A stretch of 64,000 nucleotides of DNA from Pristimantibacillus sp052113225 (GTDB taxonomy: Bacteria > Bacillota > Bacilli > Paenibacillales > Paenibacillaceae). A program made the position numbers and the translations under genes. The DNA is taken from positions 186,001-250,000 of the forward strand of contig NZ_JBFRCT010000007.1 in the NCBI RefSeq assembly GCF_052113225.1, in the 5' to 3' direction. Below, piece by piece: positions 1-9,089 of this stretch. The first letter of the stretch is position 1. The number at the start of each line of letters is the position of its first letter. The notes under the pieces were generated by a model. The model made no database searches. It was not told the origin of the DNA and was given only the letters and a program-made list of their open reading frames with translations.

Positions 1-49
1 GCCTCTTAAAGGACATCATGATGATTCATATTTCGAAAGCAACCGCTTT

Positions 50-63
50 TGTAACCGCTTACT
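50..63. promoter_or_regulatory. cre-like site (CcpA operator) upstream of sugar ABC operon
   Basis: TGTAACCGCTTACT matches the Bacillus cre consensus TGWAANCGNTNWCA at all but the last fixed position. It lies about 180 bases before the binding-protein start. A second, weaker match is at 163-176. CcpA control of a sugar uptake operon is expected from known biology, but binding here is inferred from sequence alone. Confidence 0.5.
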
Positions 64-162
64 CGATTGTATTCGATAACTTCAATTGTTTTCCTTTTTA
101 TAGGAAGGGGCTGAGTCCAAAGTTGCTTAAAATATTCCTAATAGGAGGTTAAGATATTACAT

Positions 163-176
163 AGAAAGCGCTACCA
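163..176. promoter_or_regulatory. second cre-like site upstream of sugar ABC operon
   Basis: AGAAAGCGCTACCA matches the cre consensus with two mismatches and contains the core AAAGCGCT. It sits about 55 bases before the TTG start of the binding-protein gene, a position where CcpA would block transcription. No clear -35/-10 pair could be assigned nearby. Confidence 0.45.
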
Positions 177-231
177 TTTTAGAATTATACTGGATTTGTA
201 AATGCGATATCCATTCGAGGAGGGCATTCAA

Positions 232-1686
232 TTGAAGAACAAGCAGCGGTTTAGGACTTGGTCAAGTTTGGCAATTGTTCTTGTCTTAATGCTAATGGCA
301 TCAGCTTGCAGTGGGGGTAATAACAACACGACAAACACTTCTGAACCGACGAATGACTCTTCAAGCACGAATGCGGCAACAAACAACGGGTCCGATAATA
401 CGCCAGCAACTACGGATAACACAGCTTCAAGCGGCGGTACCGTCGAAATTACGGTATGGGATCAGCCGAATCCGGACGACACGATGAAATCTATTAAAGA
501 AGAAGTTTATGCAGATTTCGAAACAGCAAATCCCAACATTAAAGTAAAACACGAATTGATGCCGCAAGGTACAAATGACCGTGAAGTATTCGTAACTGCG
601 ATGGCAGGCGGCAATGGACCTGATGCTTACCATTCGGCTCACTTCCCGATCATTGCGGACTGGGTAGGCCAAGGTCTTGCGCTTGACCTGTCTCCTTACT
701 GGGACAGCTATGCAGACAAAGATAAATTCATTCCATCCTCGATGGAAGCAGGCACAATTGATGGCAAAGTATACGGCATTCCTCACGATATGTATGTAAC
801 AGGCCTGTTCTGGAACAAGAAGATGTTCGAAGAAGCAGGACTTGATCGAGATACGCCTCCGGCAAACTGGGATCAGCTGGTTGAATTCGGCAAGAAGCTG
901 ACGGATACAGGTAAGAAGCAATACGGAATTACGCTGCTTGGCATGGAATGGGCTGACTGGTGGTTTGAGTATTATGTATGGCAAGCAGGCGGCGACCTGA
1001 CGCATGTCAATGCGGACGGTACAGTTCAATTGGCATTTACGGAAGAGCCTTCTGTGACCGCCCTGCAATTCTATAAGGATCTGAAATGGGTGCACAAAAT
1101 CGTCCAAAACAACGTGCTCCAAAGCTACCAAGATAATATGAATGATATTTTCCAAGGCCGCGCAGCGATGTCGAATGCAGCTTCCGGCGGGTTCGGCGAC
1201 TATGTGGCACAAGGAATGGATTTGAACGACGTTGGCTTCGCGCCATATCCGGTAGGTCCAGGCGGCAAAGGTCCAGGACAAATCGGTGGTGCTTACTGGA
1301 TCATTAATCCGAAGACGTCCAAAGAAAAGCAAGACGCAGCCTGGCAATACATCACCTATATTAACTCCAAAGAGGTTGCTGAGAAGTACCTTCAGTTCCA
1401 GCAAGACAATGGGATCTTCCCGAACCTGCTGTCTGTTCGATCCGACGTTGATCCTTCTCAATTTGCAAAAGACATTTCGCCTGAGCTTGTAGCGGCAGTG
1501 AACAAAGCGGCTTCCGATACGCATCTGGAGTACTTCTTGAAAGAGCGTCTCACTCCATATGTCGTTAAAGCCGTTCAAAAAGCGCTGACAGACGAGAAAT
1601 CCGATCCGAAACAGCTGCTCCAGGAAGCACAAGATGCAGCACAAAAAGAAGTTATCGATGCGTTTAACGCAGCTGTGAAGAAATAA
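232..1686 (+). CDS. Sugar ABC transporter substrate-binding lipoprotein
   Basis: Extracellular family 1 solute-binding protein of about 484 residues, which would capture a sugar or sugar acid and deliver it to the two permeases that follow. The N-terminus has a basic stretch, a hydrophobic helix and a lipobox-like end (LMASAC) with Cys as the lipid-anchored residue, then a Ser/Thr/Asn/Gly-rich linker. The mature part begins near VEITVWDQPNPDD, typical of MalE-like proteins. I chose TTG 232 because GAGGAGGG lies 7 bases before it; an ATG at 202 in the same frame lacks a well-placed site. No ATPase gene follows, so a shared MsmX-type ATPase encoded elsewhere probably powers the system. The substrate is not evident from this gene; the dgoD-like gene downstream suggests an aldonate or a related sugar. 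Confidence 0.9.
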   Translation: MKNKQRFRTWSSLAIVLVLMLMASACSGGNNNTTNTSEPTNDSSSTNAATNNGSDNTPATTDNTASSGGTVEITVWDQPNPDDTMKSIKEEVYADFETANPNIKVKHELMPQGTNDREVFVTAMAGGNGPDAYHSAHFPIIADWVGQGLALDLSPYWDSYADKDKFIPSSMEAGTIDGKVYGIPHDMYVTGLFWNKKMFEEAGLDRDTPPANWDQLVEFGKKLTDTGKKQYGITLLGMEWADWWFEYYVWQAGGDLTHVNADGTVQLAFTEEPSVTALQFYKDLKWVHKIVQNNVLQSYQDNMNDIFQGRAAMSNAASGGFGDYVAQGMDLNDVGFAPYPVGPGGKGPGQIGGAYWIINPKTSKEKQDAAWQYITYINSKEVAEKYLQFQQDNGIFPNLLSVRSDVDPSQFAKDISPELVAAVNKAASDTHLEYFLKERLTPYVVKAVQKALTDEKSDPKQLLQEAQDAAQKEVIDAFNAAVKK

Positions 1687-1779
1687 GGGTGGCTTAATAA
1701 GTGAAGGCGGAGTTGATGAACGGGCATGAAGACGCCGTGAGCTGCTCCGCCTGCCATTTGGGAAGGAGGCGTCACAACG

Positions 1780-2688
1780 TTGAAAGCAGCCATTGAAGGC
1801 CAGAAGCCTCAGGTGCAAGTGCGGGTCAAACCCCGGATTAAGATCTCTTGGACAGCAATTCTTTTCTTGACTCCTGCTATTGTATGTTTCCTGTTGTTCA
1901 AGTACTACCCGCTTCTTCAAGCCGTATATATGAGCTTCTTCGATTACAAAGTCATTAACCCGCCTGGCCATTTCGTCTGGCTGGATAACTATAAGTATTT
2001 AATCCATTCGACTGAGTTCTGGAATGCACTCCGAAATACGTTTGTATTCTTCTTTATCTATTTTATTCTCACGTTTTGGGTGCCAATTGTACAGGCGGTC
2101 CTGCTCAATGAGATCAAGTTCGCCAGCAAGACGCTAAGATCCTTGTATTTGCTGCCTACGGCAGTTCCCGCTGTTGCCGGTTACCTGCTGTGGAAGTGGC
2201 TCTATAATCCGGATTACGGCTTATTGAACTACCTTCTTCATTTCATCGGACTTGGCCCGTACGGCTGGCTGAATGATCCTTCAACGGCTAAATGGGCGAT
2301 CGTGCTGCCAGGCGTATTTGCGACAGGGATGGGGATGCTGATCTACTATTCCGCGCTGCAGGGCATTCCGAGCGAGAACGTCGAAGCGGCAAAAATTGAC
2401 GGTGCCGGTCCATGGCGCCGGATGCGTTCGATTGTGTTCCCAAGCCTCAAATTCGTCATCGGCATTCAATTTATTTCGTTTATTTCCGGCGTCTTCTTAA
2501 CCTTCGACCCGATGTATATTATGACAGGCGGCGGCCCGGCGAACAGCACGCGGACACTCTCGATGCTCGTCTTTAACAGCTCCTTTAAGGAGTTCCGCTT
2601 TGGGGTGGCAGGCTCGATCTCATTCGTCATGTTTATCATTATTGCAGTCATCACCTATTTGCAAATCAAATTAACAAACAGGGACTAA
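1780..2688 (+). CDS. Sugar ABC transporter permease, MalF/UgpA type
   Basis: Inner-membrane permease of 302 residues, a normal length for the family, with about six hydrophobic helices. The cytoplasmic EAA loop that contacts the ATPase is visible as ENVEAAKIDGAGPWRRMRSI around residues 200-220. Translation likely begins at TTG 1780, preceded by GGAAGGAGG. It follows the binding protein by about 90 bases and precedes the second permease by about 40 bases, so the three form one operon. Confidence 0.9.
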   Translation: MKAAIEGQKPQVQVRVKPRIKISWTAILFLTPAIVCFLLFKYYPLLQAVYMSFFDYKVINPPGHFVWLDNYKYLIHSTEFWNALRNTFVFFFIYFILTFWVPIVQAVLLNEIKFASKTLRSLYLLPTAVPAVAGYLLWKWLYNPDYGLLNYLLHFIGLGPYGWLNDPSTAKWAIVLPGVFATGMGMLIYYSALQGIPSENVEAAKIDGAGPWRRMRSIVFPSLKFVIGIQFISFISGVFLTFDPMYIMTGGGPANSTRTLSMLVFNSSFKEFRFGVAGSISFVMFIIIAVITYLQIKLTNRD

Positions 2689-2727
2689 TCGCTCTCGTGT
2701 AATTTGTAAAGCAGGAAGGAGCATCTC

Positions 2728-4056
2728 ATGGCTGGACGCGGACGTATTAAGGAGAAAGGTTCATTATCGGTCAAAATCGTCTCTTATTCGGTTGCTGCAT
2801 TTTTTATCCTTGCATCCATAGTGCCGTTGTTCTGGATGGTCAGCTCATCGATGAAAGACAACATCACCATCTATAAGTTTCCGCCGACATGGATTCCAAC
2901 GGTACCAAAGTCCGTTAGTCTGACGCTGAATTATGACGGCACGGATTTGAAAAAAGAAGATTACGAGCTTGATGCGATGGAAGCGATCTGGTTCACATGG
3001 AAACGGATGCAAAACGAAGCCGTTGGTGCGATGAAGGTTACAGGCGTTAAAGACGGCGTTGTCGTCTATAAAGCATCCATGCCTTCCTACAAGTTTACGG
3101 TAGGACGCTCCGAGATTGTCCCTACGATGGTCGCAACCCATGCCACGATGAAAAATAAGCTGCAGAAAATTCGAGACAACAAGTATACGACCTTTGACTT
3201 CAAGGGTGAAGGCGGCAAGTACGGAGGCGAAACGGTGATTCCTGCTGAGCTGCCGGAGCAGGCGGCCCATGCCTTGAAATGGCTGTCCGAGTCCAAAGTC
3301 GTCAAGGGCAAGGTGCAAACCATCGATGAAGTAAGCGACTGGAAGCGTTTGTTTGACAATTATATCGTGCTGTGGGAAATGTCCGGCAGTTCAGACAGCA
3401 AGTCGAATACCGCATCGTACGGCTTCCCTCACTTCTTGCTTAACAGCGTCTTTGTCACCGGCGCAACGATTATCCTTCAGCTCATTATCGGAGGGACAGC
3501 GGGGTATGCGCTGGCACATCTTTTGCGAAGCAGAACCAGCGGCTGGCTGACGTTATTCTTCGTCGCGACAATCATGATTCCTGAGATTGCGATACTCGTA
3601 CCGCTTTATCTAACGATGGATAAGCTGCATTTGGTCAACACCCTTTGGGGGATTATTTTACCGCATACCGCTTGGGGGATTGTTATCTTCTTATTCAAAG
3701 GATTCTTTGAGCAGCTGCCAAACGAGCTTCTGCAGGCGGGTCGAATTGACGGGGCGAGTGAAATGAAGATCTTCTATCGCATTGTTGTGCCGATGTCGGC
3801 GCCGATTTTCACGGTTGTTGCTGTCATGACGTTTATCGCGGTATGGAACGAATTTCTATGGCCGCTTGTCGTTGCGCGGACACAGAATGTATGGACCTTT
3901 ACCGTTGCGCTGAATGACTTCCAGCAGCGGCGAAGTCTAGGCTCAAACGTCATTATGTCAAGTCTCGTCATCGCTACAATACCACTTATGCTCATTATTA
4001 CGTCCTGTCAGAAGCTGATTGAGAAAGGTGTTTCTTTCACGGGGCTCAAAGGGTAG
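2728..4056 (+). CDS. Sugar ABC transporter permease, MalG type, with large extracytoplasmic insertion
   Basis: Second permease of the importer, 442 residues against the usual 270-300. Helix 1 is at about residues 15-40. The family's short outer loop after FPPTWIP is expanded by about 170 residues (roughly 58-230) with charged, soluble-looking sequence, after which the usual core resumes at FPHFLLNSVF. The EAA loop is seen as GRIDGASEMKIFYRIVVP near residues 340-358. By topology the insertion should lie outside the membrane, facing the binding protein. The reading frame is continuous, so this is a domain insertion rather than a frameshift artefact. Confidence 0.88.
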   Translation: MAGRGRIKEKGSLSVKIVSYSVAAFFILASIVPLFWMVSSSMKDNITIYKFPPTWIPTVPKSVSLTLNYDGTDLKKEDYELDAMEAIWFTWKRMQNEAVGAMKVTGVKDGVVVYKASMPSYKFTVGRSEIVPTMVATHATMKNKLQKIRDNKYTTFDFKGEGGKYGGETVIPAELPEQAAHALKWLSESKVVKGKVQTIDEVSDWKRLFDNYIVLWEMSGSSDSKSNTASYGFPHFLLNSVFVTGATIILQLIIGGTAGYALAHLLRSRTSGWLTLFFVATIMIPEIAILVPLYLTMDKLHLVNTLWGIILPHTAWGIVIFLFKGFFEQLPNELLQAGRIDGASEMKIFYRIVVPMSAPIFTVVAVMTFIAVWNEFLWPLVVARTQNVWTFTVALNDFQQRRSLGSNVIMSSLVIATIPLMLIITSCQKLIEKGVSFTGLKG

Positions 4057-4064
4057 GGGATCGC

Positions 4065-4832
4065 TTGGAACGTAAAGTTGCTTTAGTAACGGGTTCGGGA
4101 CGAGGGATTGGCAAAGGGATTGCACATGAATTTGCCAAAGCCGGATACGATGTGTGCGTCAATTACAACAAAAGCGCCGAGCAGGCAGAGGAAGTTGTCC
4201 GGCAGCTGTTGACCTATGGTGTGAGGGCGGAAGCTGTTCAAGCAAACATCGCCGATTTGGACCAAATCGTTTCGCTGATTGAACAGGTGGAGAGCAGGTT
4301 CGGCCGGCTCGACGTGCTCGTGAACAACTCGGGTATTACGCGAATGCAGCCTTTCCTGGAGACCACACCAGAGCTGTTTGAAGAGGTTATGCATACCGAT
4401 CTGCGCGGTTTATATTTCTGTTCGCAGCATGCGGCGCGCCTGATGGTCAAACAAGGCACACGCGGCGTCATTATTCATATCAGTTCGAATCATGCAGAAG
4501 GCAATTGGTCAAATTCAACGGTGTACGCAGCGGCGAAGGCTGGTGTGAACAAGCTGGCGAAAAATATGGCGCTTGATCTCGCGCCTCACGGTATTCGGGT
4601 CGTCGGGATCGCTCCGGGCTACACGAGGAACAGCTGGACCGAAGGCAACGAACGAGTTCAAAAGGCAATCGAGAATATTTCTTCCCGTATTCCTATGGGA
4701 CGATTCTGCACGCCGGAAGAGGTCGGAGCAGCTGCTGTATTCCTCGCTTCGGACAGCGCGGGTTATATAACGGGAACGACCCTTTATATGGATGGCGGTG
4801 CTCTTCTCCCGGTATGGGCGGAGAAAGGATAA
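4065..4832 (+). CDS. Short-chain dehydrogenase/reductase, classical SDR
   Basis: NAD(P)-dependent oxidoreductase of 255 residues, cytoplasmic, with a Rossmann fold. The cofactor motif TGSGRGIG is at residues 10-17, the NNSG motif is near residue 87, and the catalytic Ser and YAAAK (Tyr/Lys) are near residues 143-160. It starts at TTG 4065, eight bases after the permease stop. Its place between the transporter and a sugar-acid dehydratase suggests it oxidises a sugar or reduces a keto-sugar in the same pathway. The closest general family names are 3-oxoacyl-ACP reductase and glucose 1-dehydrogenase, but the substrate cannot be read from the sequence. Confidence 0.85.
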   Translation: MERKVALVTGSGRGIGKGIAHEFAKAGYDVCVNYNKSAEQAEEVVRQLLTYGVRAEAVQANIADLDQIVSLIEQVESRFGRLDVLVNNSGITRMQPFLETTPELFEEVMHTDLRGLYFCSQHAARLMVKQGTRGVIIHISSNHAEGNWSNSTVYAAAKAGVNKLAKNMALDLAPHGIRVVGIAPGYTRNSWTEGNERVQKAIENISSRIPMGRFCTPEEVGAAAVFLASDSAGYITGTTLYMDGGALLPVWAEKG

Positions 4833-4881
4833 ACGCCTAAACGGCTGATGCCAAGTATAGCGAAGCAAAGGAGTCCTAATC

Positions 4882-6015
4882 GTGAAAATAACGGATATGA
4901 AGCTTTACCATGTTAAGCCTCGCTGGCTGTTCCTGAAGATTGAGACCGACGAAGGAATCGCCGGTTGGGGCGAGCCAATCGTAGAGGGCCGCGCCTTAAC
5001 GGTTGCGACGGCTATTGAAGAGCTAAAGCGTTATCTGATTGGCGAAGATCCGCTGCGCATTGAGCATCACTGGCAAATCATGTACCGCGGCACGTTTTAC
5101 CGCGGAGGCCCGGTTCTCGTCAGTGCAATCAGTGGCATTGAGCAGGCTCTCTGGGATATTAAGGGCAAGTTCTACAACATGCCTGTATATGAAATGCTGG
5201 GCGGGCGTGTCCGCGACAAGATTCGTATGTATTGCCACTGCGGCGGTGCAACGCCGGAGGAATTTGCTGCGAATGCGAAGCAGAGAGTGGCTGCAGGCTT
5301 TGACGCCATAAAGACTGGGGTAGACGCACCTGTCCGCAATGTTGATTCGCTGGCTTTCGTAGAGAGTCAGGTGAACAAGTTCGCGGCCGCACGCGAGGCG
5401 GTTGGCAGCGGCGTCGATATCGCAATCGACTTCCACGGTCGCGTCAGCCCAACGATGGCTATCCGTTTGGCCGCCGCACTGGAGCCTTATTACCCGATGT
5501 TTATCGAGGAACCGTGTCTGCCGGAAAATGTGGACCAACTGCTGCGAGTCGCTCAATCGACGAGTATTCCGATTGCAACCGGTGAGCGTCTGTTCACGCG
5601 CTGGGGCTTTCGCGAGGCACTTGAGAAAGGTGCTGTTGCTATCGTGCAGCCCGACCTATGCCATGCTGGCGGCATCTTCGAAGGACGTAAAATCGCGGCA
5701 ATGGCGGAAACCCACTATGCTTCCATCGCTCCACATAATCCGCTTGGACCGATCTCGCTTGCAGCTTGTCTGCAGCTTGATGCTTGTACGCCGAACTTCC
5801 TCATCCAAGAACATCCGTCAATGGCGGAGAAATGGGACCTAGGTGAGGGCTACTTAAAGCAGTCGTTTGAGGTGATCGACGGCCATGTTGCGATTCCACA
5901 AGGACCGGGACTTGGTATTGAAATAAACGAAGAAGCGTTAATCGAACGCAGCTTCGGAGGCGATTGGGATACACCGCGGCTTGCTTACGATGACGGCTCG
6001 TTCGCGGAATGGTGA
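4882..6015 (+). CDS. dgoD: D-galactonate dehydratase family enzyme
   Basis: Enolase-superfamily dehydratase of 377 residues, which would convert D-galactonate to 2-keto-3-deoxy-galactonate. It resembles E. coli DgoD along most of its length: FLKIETDEGIAGWGEP, RGTFYRGGP, GIEQALWDIKGK and the C-terminal FAEW ending. Metal ligands are the Asp of DFHGR and the Glu residues of FIEEP and TGERLF; the probable base is the His of APHNPLGP. It starts at GTG 4882 with AAAGGAG about 8 bases upstream and is the last gene of the operon before a terminator. Related family members act on other aldonates, so the exact substrate is an inference. No KDGal kinase or aldolase is in this window. Confidence 0.82.
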   Translation: MKITDMKLYHVKPRWLFLKIETDEGIAGWGEPIVEGRALTVATAIEELKRYLIGEDPLRIEHHWQIMYRGTFYRGGPVLVSAISGIEQALWDIKGKFYNMPVYEMLGGRVRDKIRMYCHCGGATPEEFAANAKQRVAAGFDAIKTGVDAPVRNVDSLAFVESQVNKFAAAREAVGSGVDIAIDFHGRVSPTMAIRLAAALEPYYPMFIEEPCLPENVDQLLRVAQSTSIPIATGERLFTRWGFREALEKGAVAIVQPDLCHAGGIFEGRKIAAMAETHYASIAPHNPLGPISLAACLQLDACTPNFLIQEHPSMAEKWDLGEGYLKQSFEVIDGHVAIPQGPGLGIEINEEALIERSFGGDWDTPRLAYDDGSFAEW

Positions 6016-6040
6016 TAGGCTAGGTGTAGGACTAAAATAA

Positions 6041-6076
6041 AAAAAGACGGAGCAGCCACGCTGCATCCGTCTTTTT
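6041..6076. terminator. Bidirectional rho-independent terminator
   Basis: AAAAAGACGGA pairs with TCCGTCTTTTT around a short GC-rich loop. Runs of A before and T after the stem let it serve both the dgoD operon (plus) and the neopullulanase gene (minus), which converge here. Confidence 0.85.
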
Positions 6077-6079
6077 GCA

Positions 6080-7831
6080 TTAATGAAGCTGCTTCCAAAT
6101 CCCATAGCCGTAGCCCGGGAGCTGCAGCAGCAGCTTCCCGGCCACCGGCTCAAGCTGCTGCTGCGCATCCAGCAGCGATACCCAAACGCCGCCGGCTGGC
6201 ACGGCGGCAGCAGCCTCGCGCCCTCGCGCATTCATCGCGACGAGGATGCGCTCAGCCCCATCGCGGCGTTCGTACACGATCACGCCGCCATCTTCACCAT
6301 CCGCTGCCTGCAGGAAGCGGATGTCGCTGCTCCGCAGAGCGGCGTGCTCGCGCCTCAGCGCAAGCGCCTGCTTGTAGAACGCGAGCAGCTCGAGGTTCTG
6401 CTGCTCTGGCTCCCACACCATACATTTCCGGCAGTCGGGATCCCCCTCGCCGTTCATGCCCACTTCATCGCCGTAATAAATACACGGCGCTCCCGGATAA
6501 GTCAGCTGGAACAGAACCGCCAGCTTCATCGCATCCACTTCATCGCCGCAGATCGTAAGAAGCCGCGGCGTATCATGACTGTCCAGCAGGTTGAACGCCG
6601 TTTCCGTCACCTGCTGCGGATAAGCGGCAAGCTGCCGGCCAATCGCATTGGTGAACGTCGTTGCATCAATGGATTGATGCCCAAAGAAGTCGAGTACCGC
6701 ATTCGTGAATGGATAGTTCATCACGGAGTCGAATTGATCGCCCTCAAGCCACATCATTGCATCATGCCAGATCTCTCCCAAGATATAAGCCTCAGGATTC
6801 ACTTGTTTCACCGCTTGGCGGAATTCGCGCCAGAACTGGTGATCCACCTCATTAGCTACATCCAGCCGCCAGCCATCGACGCCGATTTTCTCAATCCAAT
6901 ACCGGGCAACATTGAATAAATAGGCTTTTACATCAGGGTTCTCCGTATTCAGCTTTGGCATCATAGGCTCGAAGGCGAAGGTCTCGTAAGTTGGAATGCC
7001 GTCGACTACCTGTAGCGGCCATTCCCGCACATGGAACCAGTTTGCGTATACGGACTTTTCACCATTTTTCAGCGCATCAACAAAAGGTGGGAACGTCCGG
7101 CCGGCATGATTAAATACCGCATCCAGCAGCACGCGGATCCCCCGCTTATGACAAGCCTCCACAAGCTCCTTCAGCTTCTCGTTCGTGCCAAAATGACGAT
7201 CTACCTGCATATAGTTCTCGGTATCATATTTATGATTGGTTGTCGCTTCGAATAGCGGAGTGAAGTAGACGGCATTAATGCCAAGCTCGACCAGATGGTC
7301 AAGATGATCAAGCACACCCTGCAGATCGCCGCCGAAGAAGTTCGTAGGAGTTGGCTTGCCGCCCCAAGCTTCTGTCTTCTCCGGATTAAGCGAGGGATCG
7401 CCATTGGCGAACCTTTCCGGGAAGATTTGATAAAAGACAGCATCCTTCACCCAAGCCGGAGGAGCGAACACATCCACCTTATTGATATATGGAAAGTCAA
7501 AAAACGTATTTGGGTTATCCGGCAGCTCCGCGGGGAAGCCATTTTCCGTAAAACAAACTTCTCCCTCGCTGCCAGTCAGGCGGAAGGCGTAACGCAGACG
7601 GCGGAATGGAGGTTCTATGGCTGCCTCCCAATAATCAAACAATGCATCGGATGAGAGCGCGGTCATCTCTACGATCGTCATCGTGCCGCTCCAGTCATAT
7701 TTGTCCCCGGCAATCAGCTCCACACGAATTGCATCATAACGTTTCGTTTGGATCCGGATGTGGAGGGTCGTTTCGTTATAAGCATAAGCCCAGTTTTGTT
7801 TTGGTCTGTGATAGATCGCTTCCAGCAGCAT
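6080..7831 (-). CDS. Neopullulanase / cyclomaltodextrinase (GH13)
   Basis: Glycoside hydrolase of the alpha-amylase family, 583 residues, close to the usual length for neopullulanase, maltogenic amylase and cyclomaltodextrinase. An N-terminal beta domain (about 1-120) precedes the GH13 barrel. The nucleophile Asp is about residue 324 in GWRLDVANEVD, the acid/base Glu about 353 in GEIWHDA, and the third acid is the Asp of LLDSHD. There is no signal peptide, so it should act in the cytoplasm on imported cyclodextrins or maltodextrins. It is monocistronic on the minus strand and has no maltose transporter beside it. Distinguishing the three enzyme names needs biochemical data. Confidence 0.9.
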   Translation of the reverse strand: MLLEAIYHRPKQNWAYAYNETTLHIRIQTKRYDAIRVELIAGDKYDWSGTMTIVEMTALSSDALFDYWEAAIEPPFRRLRYAFRLTGSEGEVCFTENGFPAELPDNPNTFFDFPYINKVDVFAPPAWVKDAVFYQIFPERFANGDPSLNPEKTEAWGGKPTPTNFFGGDLQGVLDHLDHLVELGINAVYFTPLFEATTNHKYDTENYMQVDRHFGTNEKLKELVEACHKRGIRVLLDAVFNHAGRTFPPFVDALKNGEKSVYANWFHVREWPLQVVDGIPTYETFAFEPMMPKLNTENPDVKAYLFNVARYWIEKIGVDGWRLDVANEVDHQFWREFRQAVKQVNPEAYILGEIWHDAMMWLEGDQFDSVMNYPFTNAVLDFFGHQSIDATTFTNAIGRQLAAYPQQVTETAFNLLDSHDTPRLLTICGDEVDAMKLAVLFQLTYPGAPCIYYGDEVGMNGEGDPDCRKCMVWEPEQQNLELLAFYKQALALRREHAALRSSDIRFLQAADGEDGGVIVYERRDGAERILVAMNARGREAAAAVPAGGVWVSLLDAQQQLEPVAGKLLLQLPGYGYGIWKQLH

Positions 7832-7871
7832 AAATGAGGATCACTCCAATCGAATAATGGGTAAAAAACAG

Positions 7872-7914
7872 AAAAAGGCACAACCTGCTAATAAATCAGC
7901 GAGGTTGTACCTTT
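7872..7914 (-). terminator. Rho-independent terminator of trxB
   Basis: On the minus strand an AAAGGTACAACCT arm pairs with AGGTTGTGCCTTTTT and is followed by T-rich sequence, placed just downstream of trxB and before the neopullulanase start. Confidence 0.8.
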
Positions 7915-8008
7915 GTAGGTAGCATTGCCTTTAAATTGTTGTTTAATCAAACTTCTCCCATTATACTATGGGCGGCTTTAATCTACCACAGGCAATTGGA
8001 ATTATTTC

Positions 8009-8950
8009 TTAAGCATGTACCGCGTCATGGCTTTGTGCTTCCAGGAAACGCTCTGCATCAAGAGCTGCCATACAGCCGCTGCCTGCTGCTGTAATCGCTT
8101 GACGGTATTGACGGTCTTGCACGTCGCCGCAAGCGAATACGCCTGGAATGTTTGTCTCCGAAGTGCCTGGCTTCACGATAATGTAGCCTTGCTCATCCGT
8201 GTCGATTTGGCCGCCGAGGAATTTCGTGTTAGGCGTGTGGCCGATCGTTACGAACAAGCCGTCTGCTTCCACGAATTCTTCTTCACCAGTTGCATTGTTG
8301 CGCACTTTCAGGCCTTTAAGACCCATTTCGCCTGGAACAACTTCAAGTGGAGTTTTGTTCAGGTTCCAGTTGATTTTCTCATTCGCACGAGCGCGGTCCT
8401 GCATGATTTTCGATGCACGAAGCTCGTCACGACGGTTAACGATCGTTACTTCAGAAGCGAAGCGAGTCAGGAACACTGCTTCTTCCATGGCAGAGTCGCC
8501 GCCACCAACGATAATGAGTTTTTTATTACGGAAGAAGAAGCCATCGCAAGTTGCGCAAGTGCTGACGCCACGTCCGATGTTTTCTTGCTCGCCTGGAATA
8601 CCAAGATATTTTGCAGATGCGCCAGTCGAAATAATAACGGATTCGGCTTGAATCTCGCCAATACCTTCTACATCAAGCGTGTAAGGACGTTTGCTGAAGT
8701 CTACGCTCTTAACCGAGCCATTGCGGAAGGTTGCGCCAAAGCGCTGCGCCTGTTTGCGCATGTTGGACATTAACTCGCTGCCAAGAATACCTTCAGGGAA
8801 GCCTGGGAAGTTCTCGATCTCCGTTGTTGTAGTGAGCTGACCACCTGGCTGCCAGCCTTCAATAACGAGTGGTTCCATATTAGCGCGCGCCAGATAGATC
8901 GCCGCCGTCAAGCCGGCAGGGCCGGTACCGATAATTACTGTTTTATGCAT
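8009..8950 (-). CDS. trxB: Thioredoxin reductase
   Basis: NADPH-dependent flavoenzyme of 313 residues that keeps thioredoxin reduced in the cytoplasm. The FAD-binding GTGPAGLTAA motif is near the N-terminus, the redox-active CATC pair is at about residues 132-135, the NADPH motif GGGDSAMEEA follows, and the C-terminal FAD motif includes GVFACGDVQD. The length is standard. A GGAGG sits 8 bases before the ATG. It is flanked by its own terminator and a divergent promoter region shared with the response-regulator operon. Confidence 0.96.
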   Translation of the reverse strand: MHKTVIIGTGPAGLTAAIYLARANMEPLVIEGWQPGGQLTTTTEIENFPGFPEGILGSELMSNMRKQAQRFGATFRNGSVKSVDFSKRPYTLDVEGIGEIQAESVIISTGASAKYLGIPGEQENIGRGVSTCATCDGFFFRNKKLIIVGGGDSAMEEAVFLTRFASEVTIVNRRDELRASKIMQDRARANEKINWNLNKTPLEVVPGEMGLKGLKVRNNATGEEEFVEADGLFVTIGHTPNTKFLGGQIDTDEQGYIIVKPGTSETNIPGVFACGDVQDRQYRQAITAAGSGCMAALDAERFLEAQSHDAVHA

Positions 8951-8989
8951 AATGATTTCCTCCGTCCTATATGGTGAATCATGTTTCTA

Positions 8990-9023
8990 GTTTAAAATTA
9001 TTATAATCTGTAAACTTTGTCAA
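8990..9023 (-). promoter_or_regulatory. Probable SigA-type promoter of trxB
   Basis: On the minus strand a perfect TTGACA (-35, plus-strand 9018-9023) is followed by AT-rich TATAATAATTTT sequence. With a 17-base spacer the -10 box would be TAATTT; the better TATAAT match is too close. The -35 is convincing, the exact -10 is not. Confidence 0.5.
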
Positions 9024-9089
9024 CACAGTTCATCTTATTTTCATCTAGATGTATTATTGTAGAAAGAGAGTGTACAGGAGGTGCTTCCA

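Noticed and set aside
427..1971. A 514-codon open frame antisense to the binding-protein gene
   Set aside because: Its protein shows no family features, it lacks a ribosome site, and the opposite strand encodes an obvious solute-binding protein.
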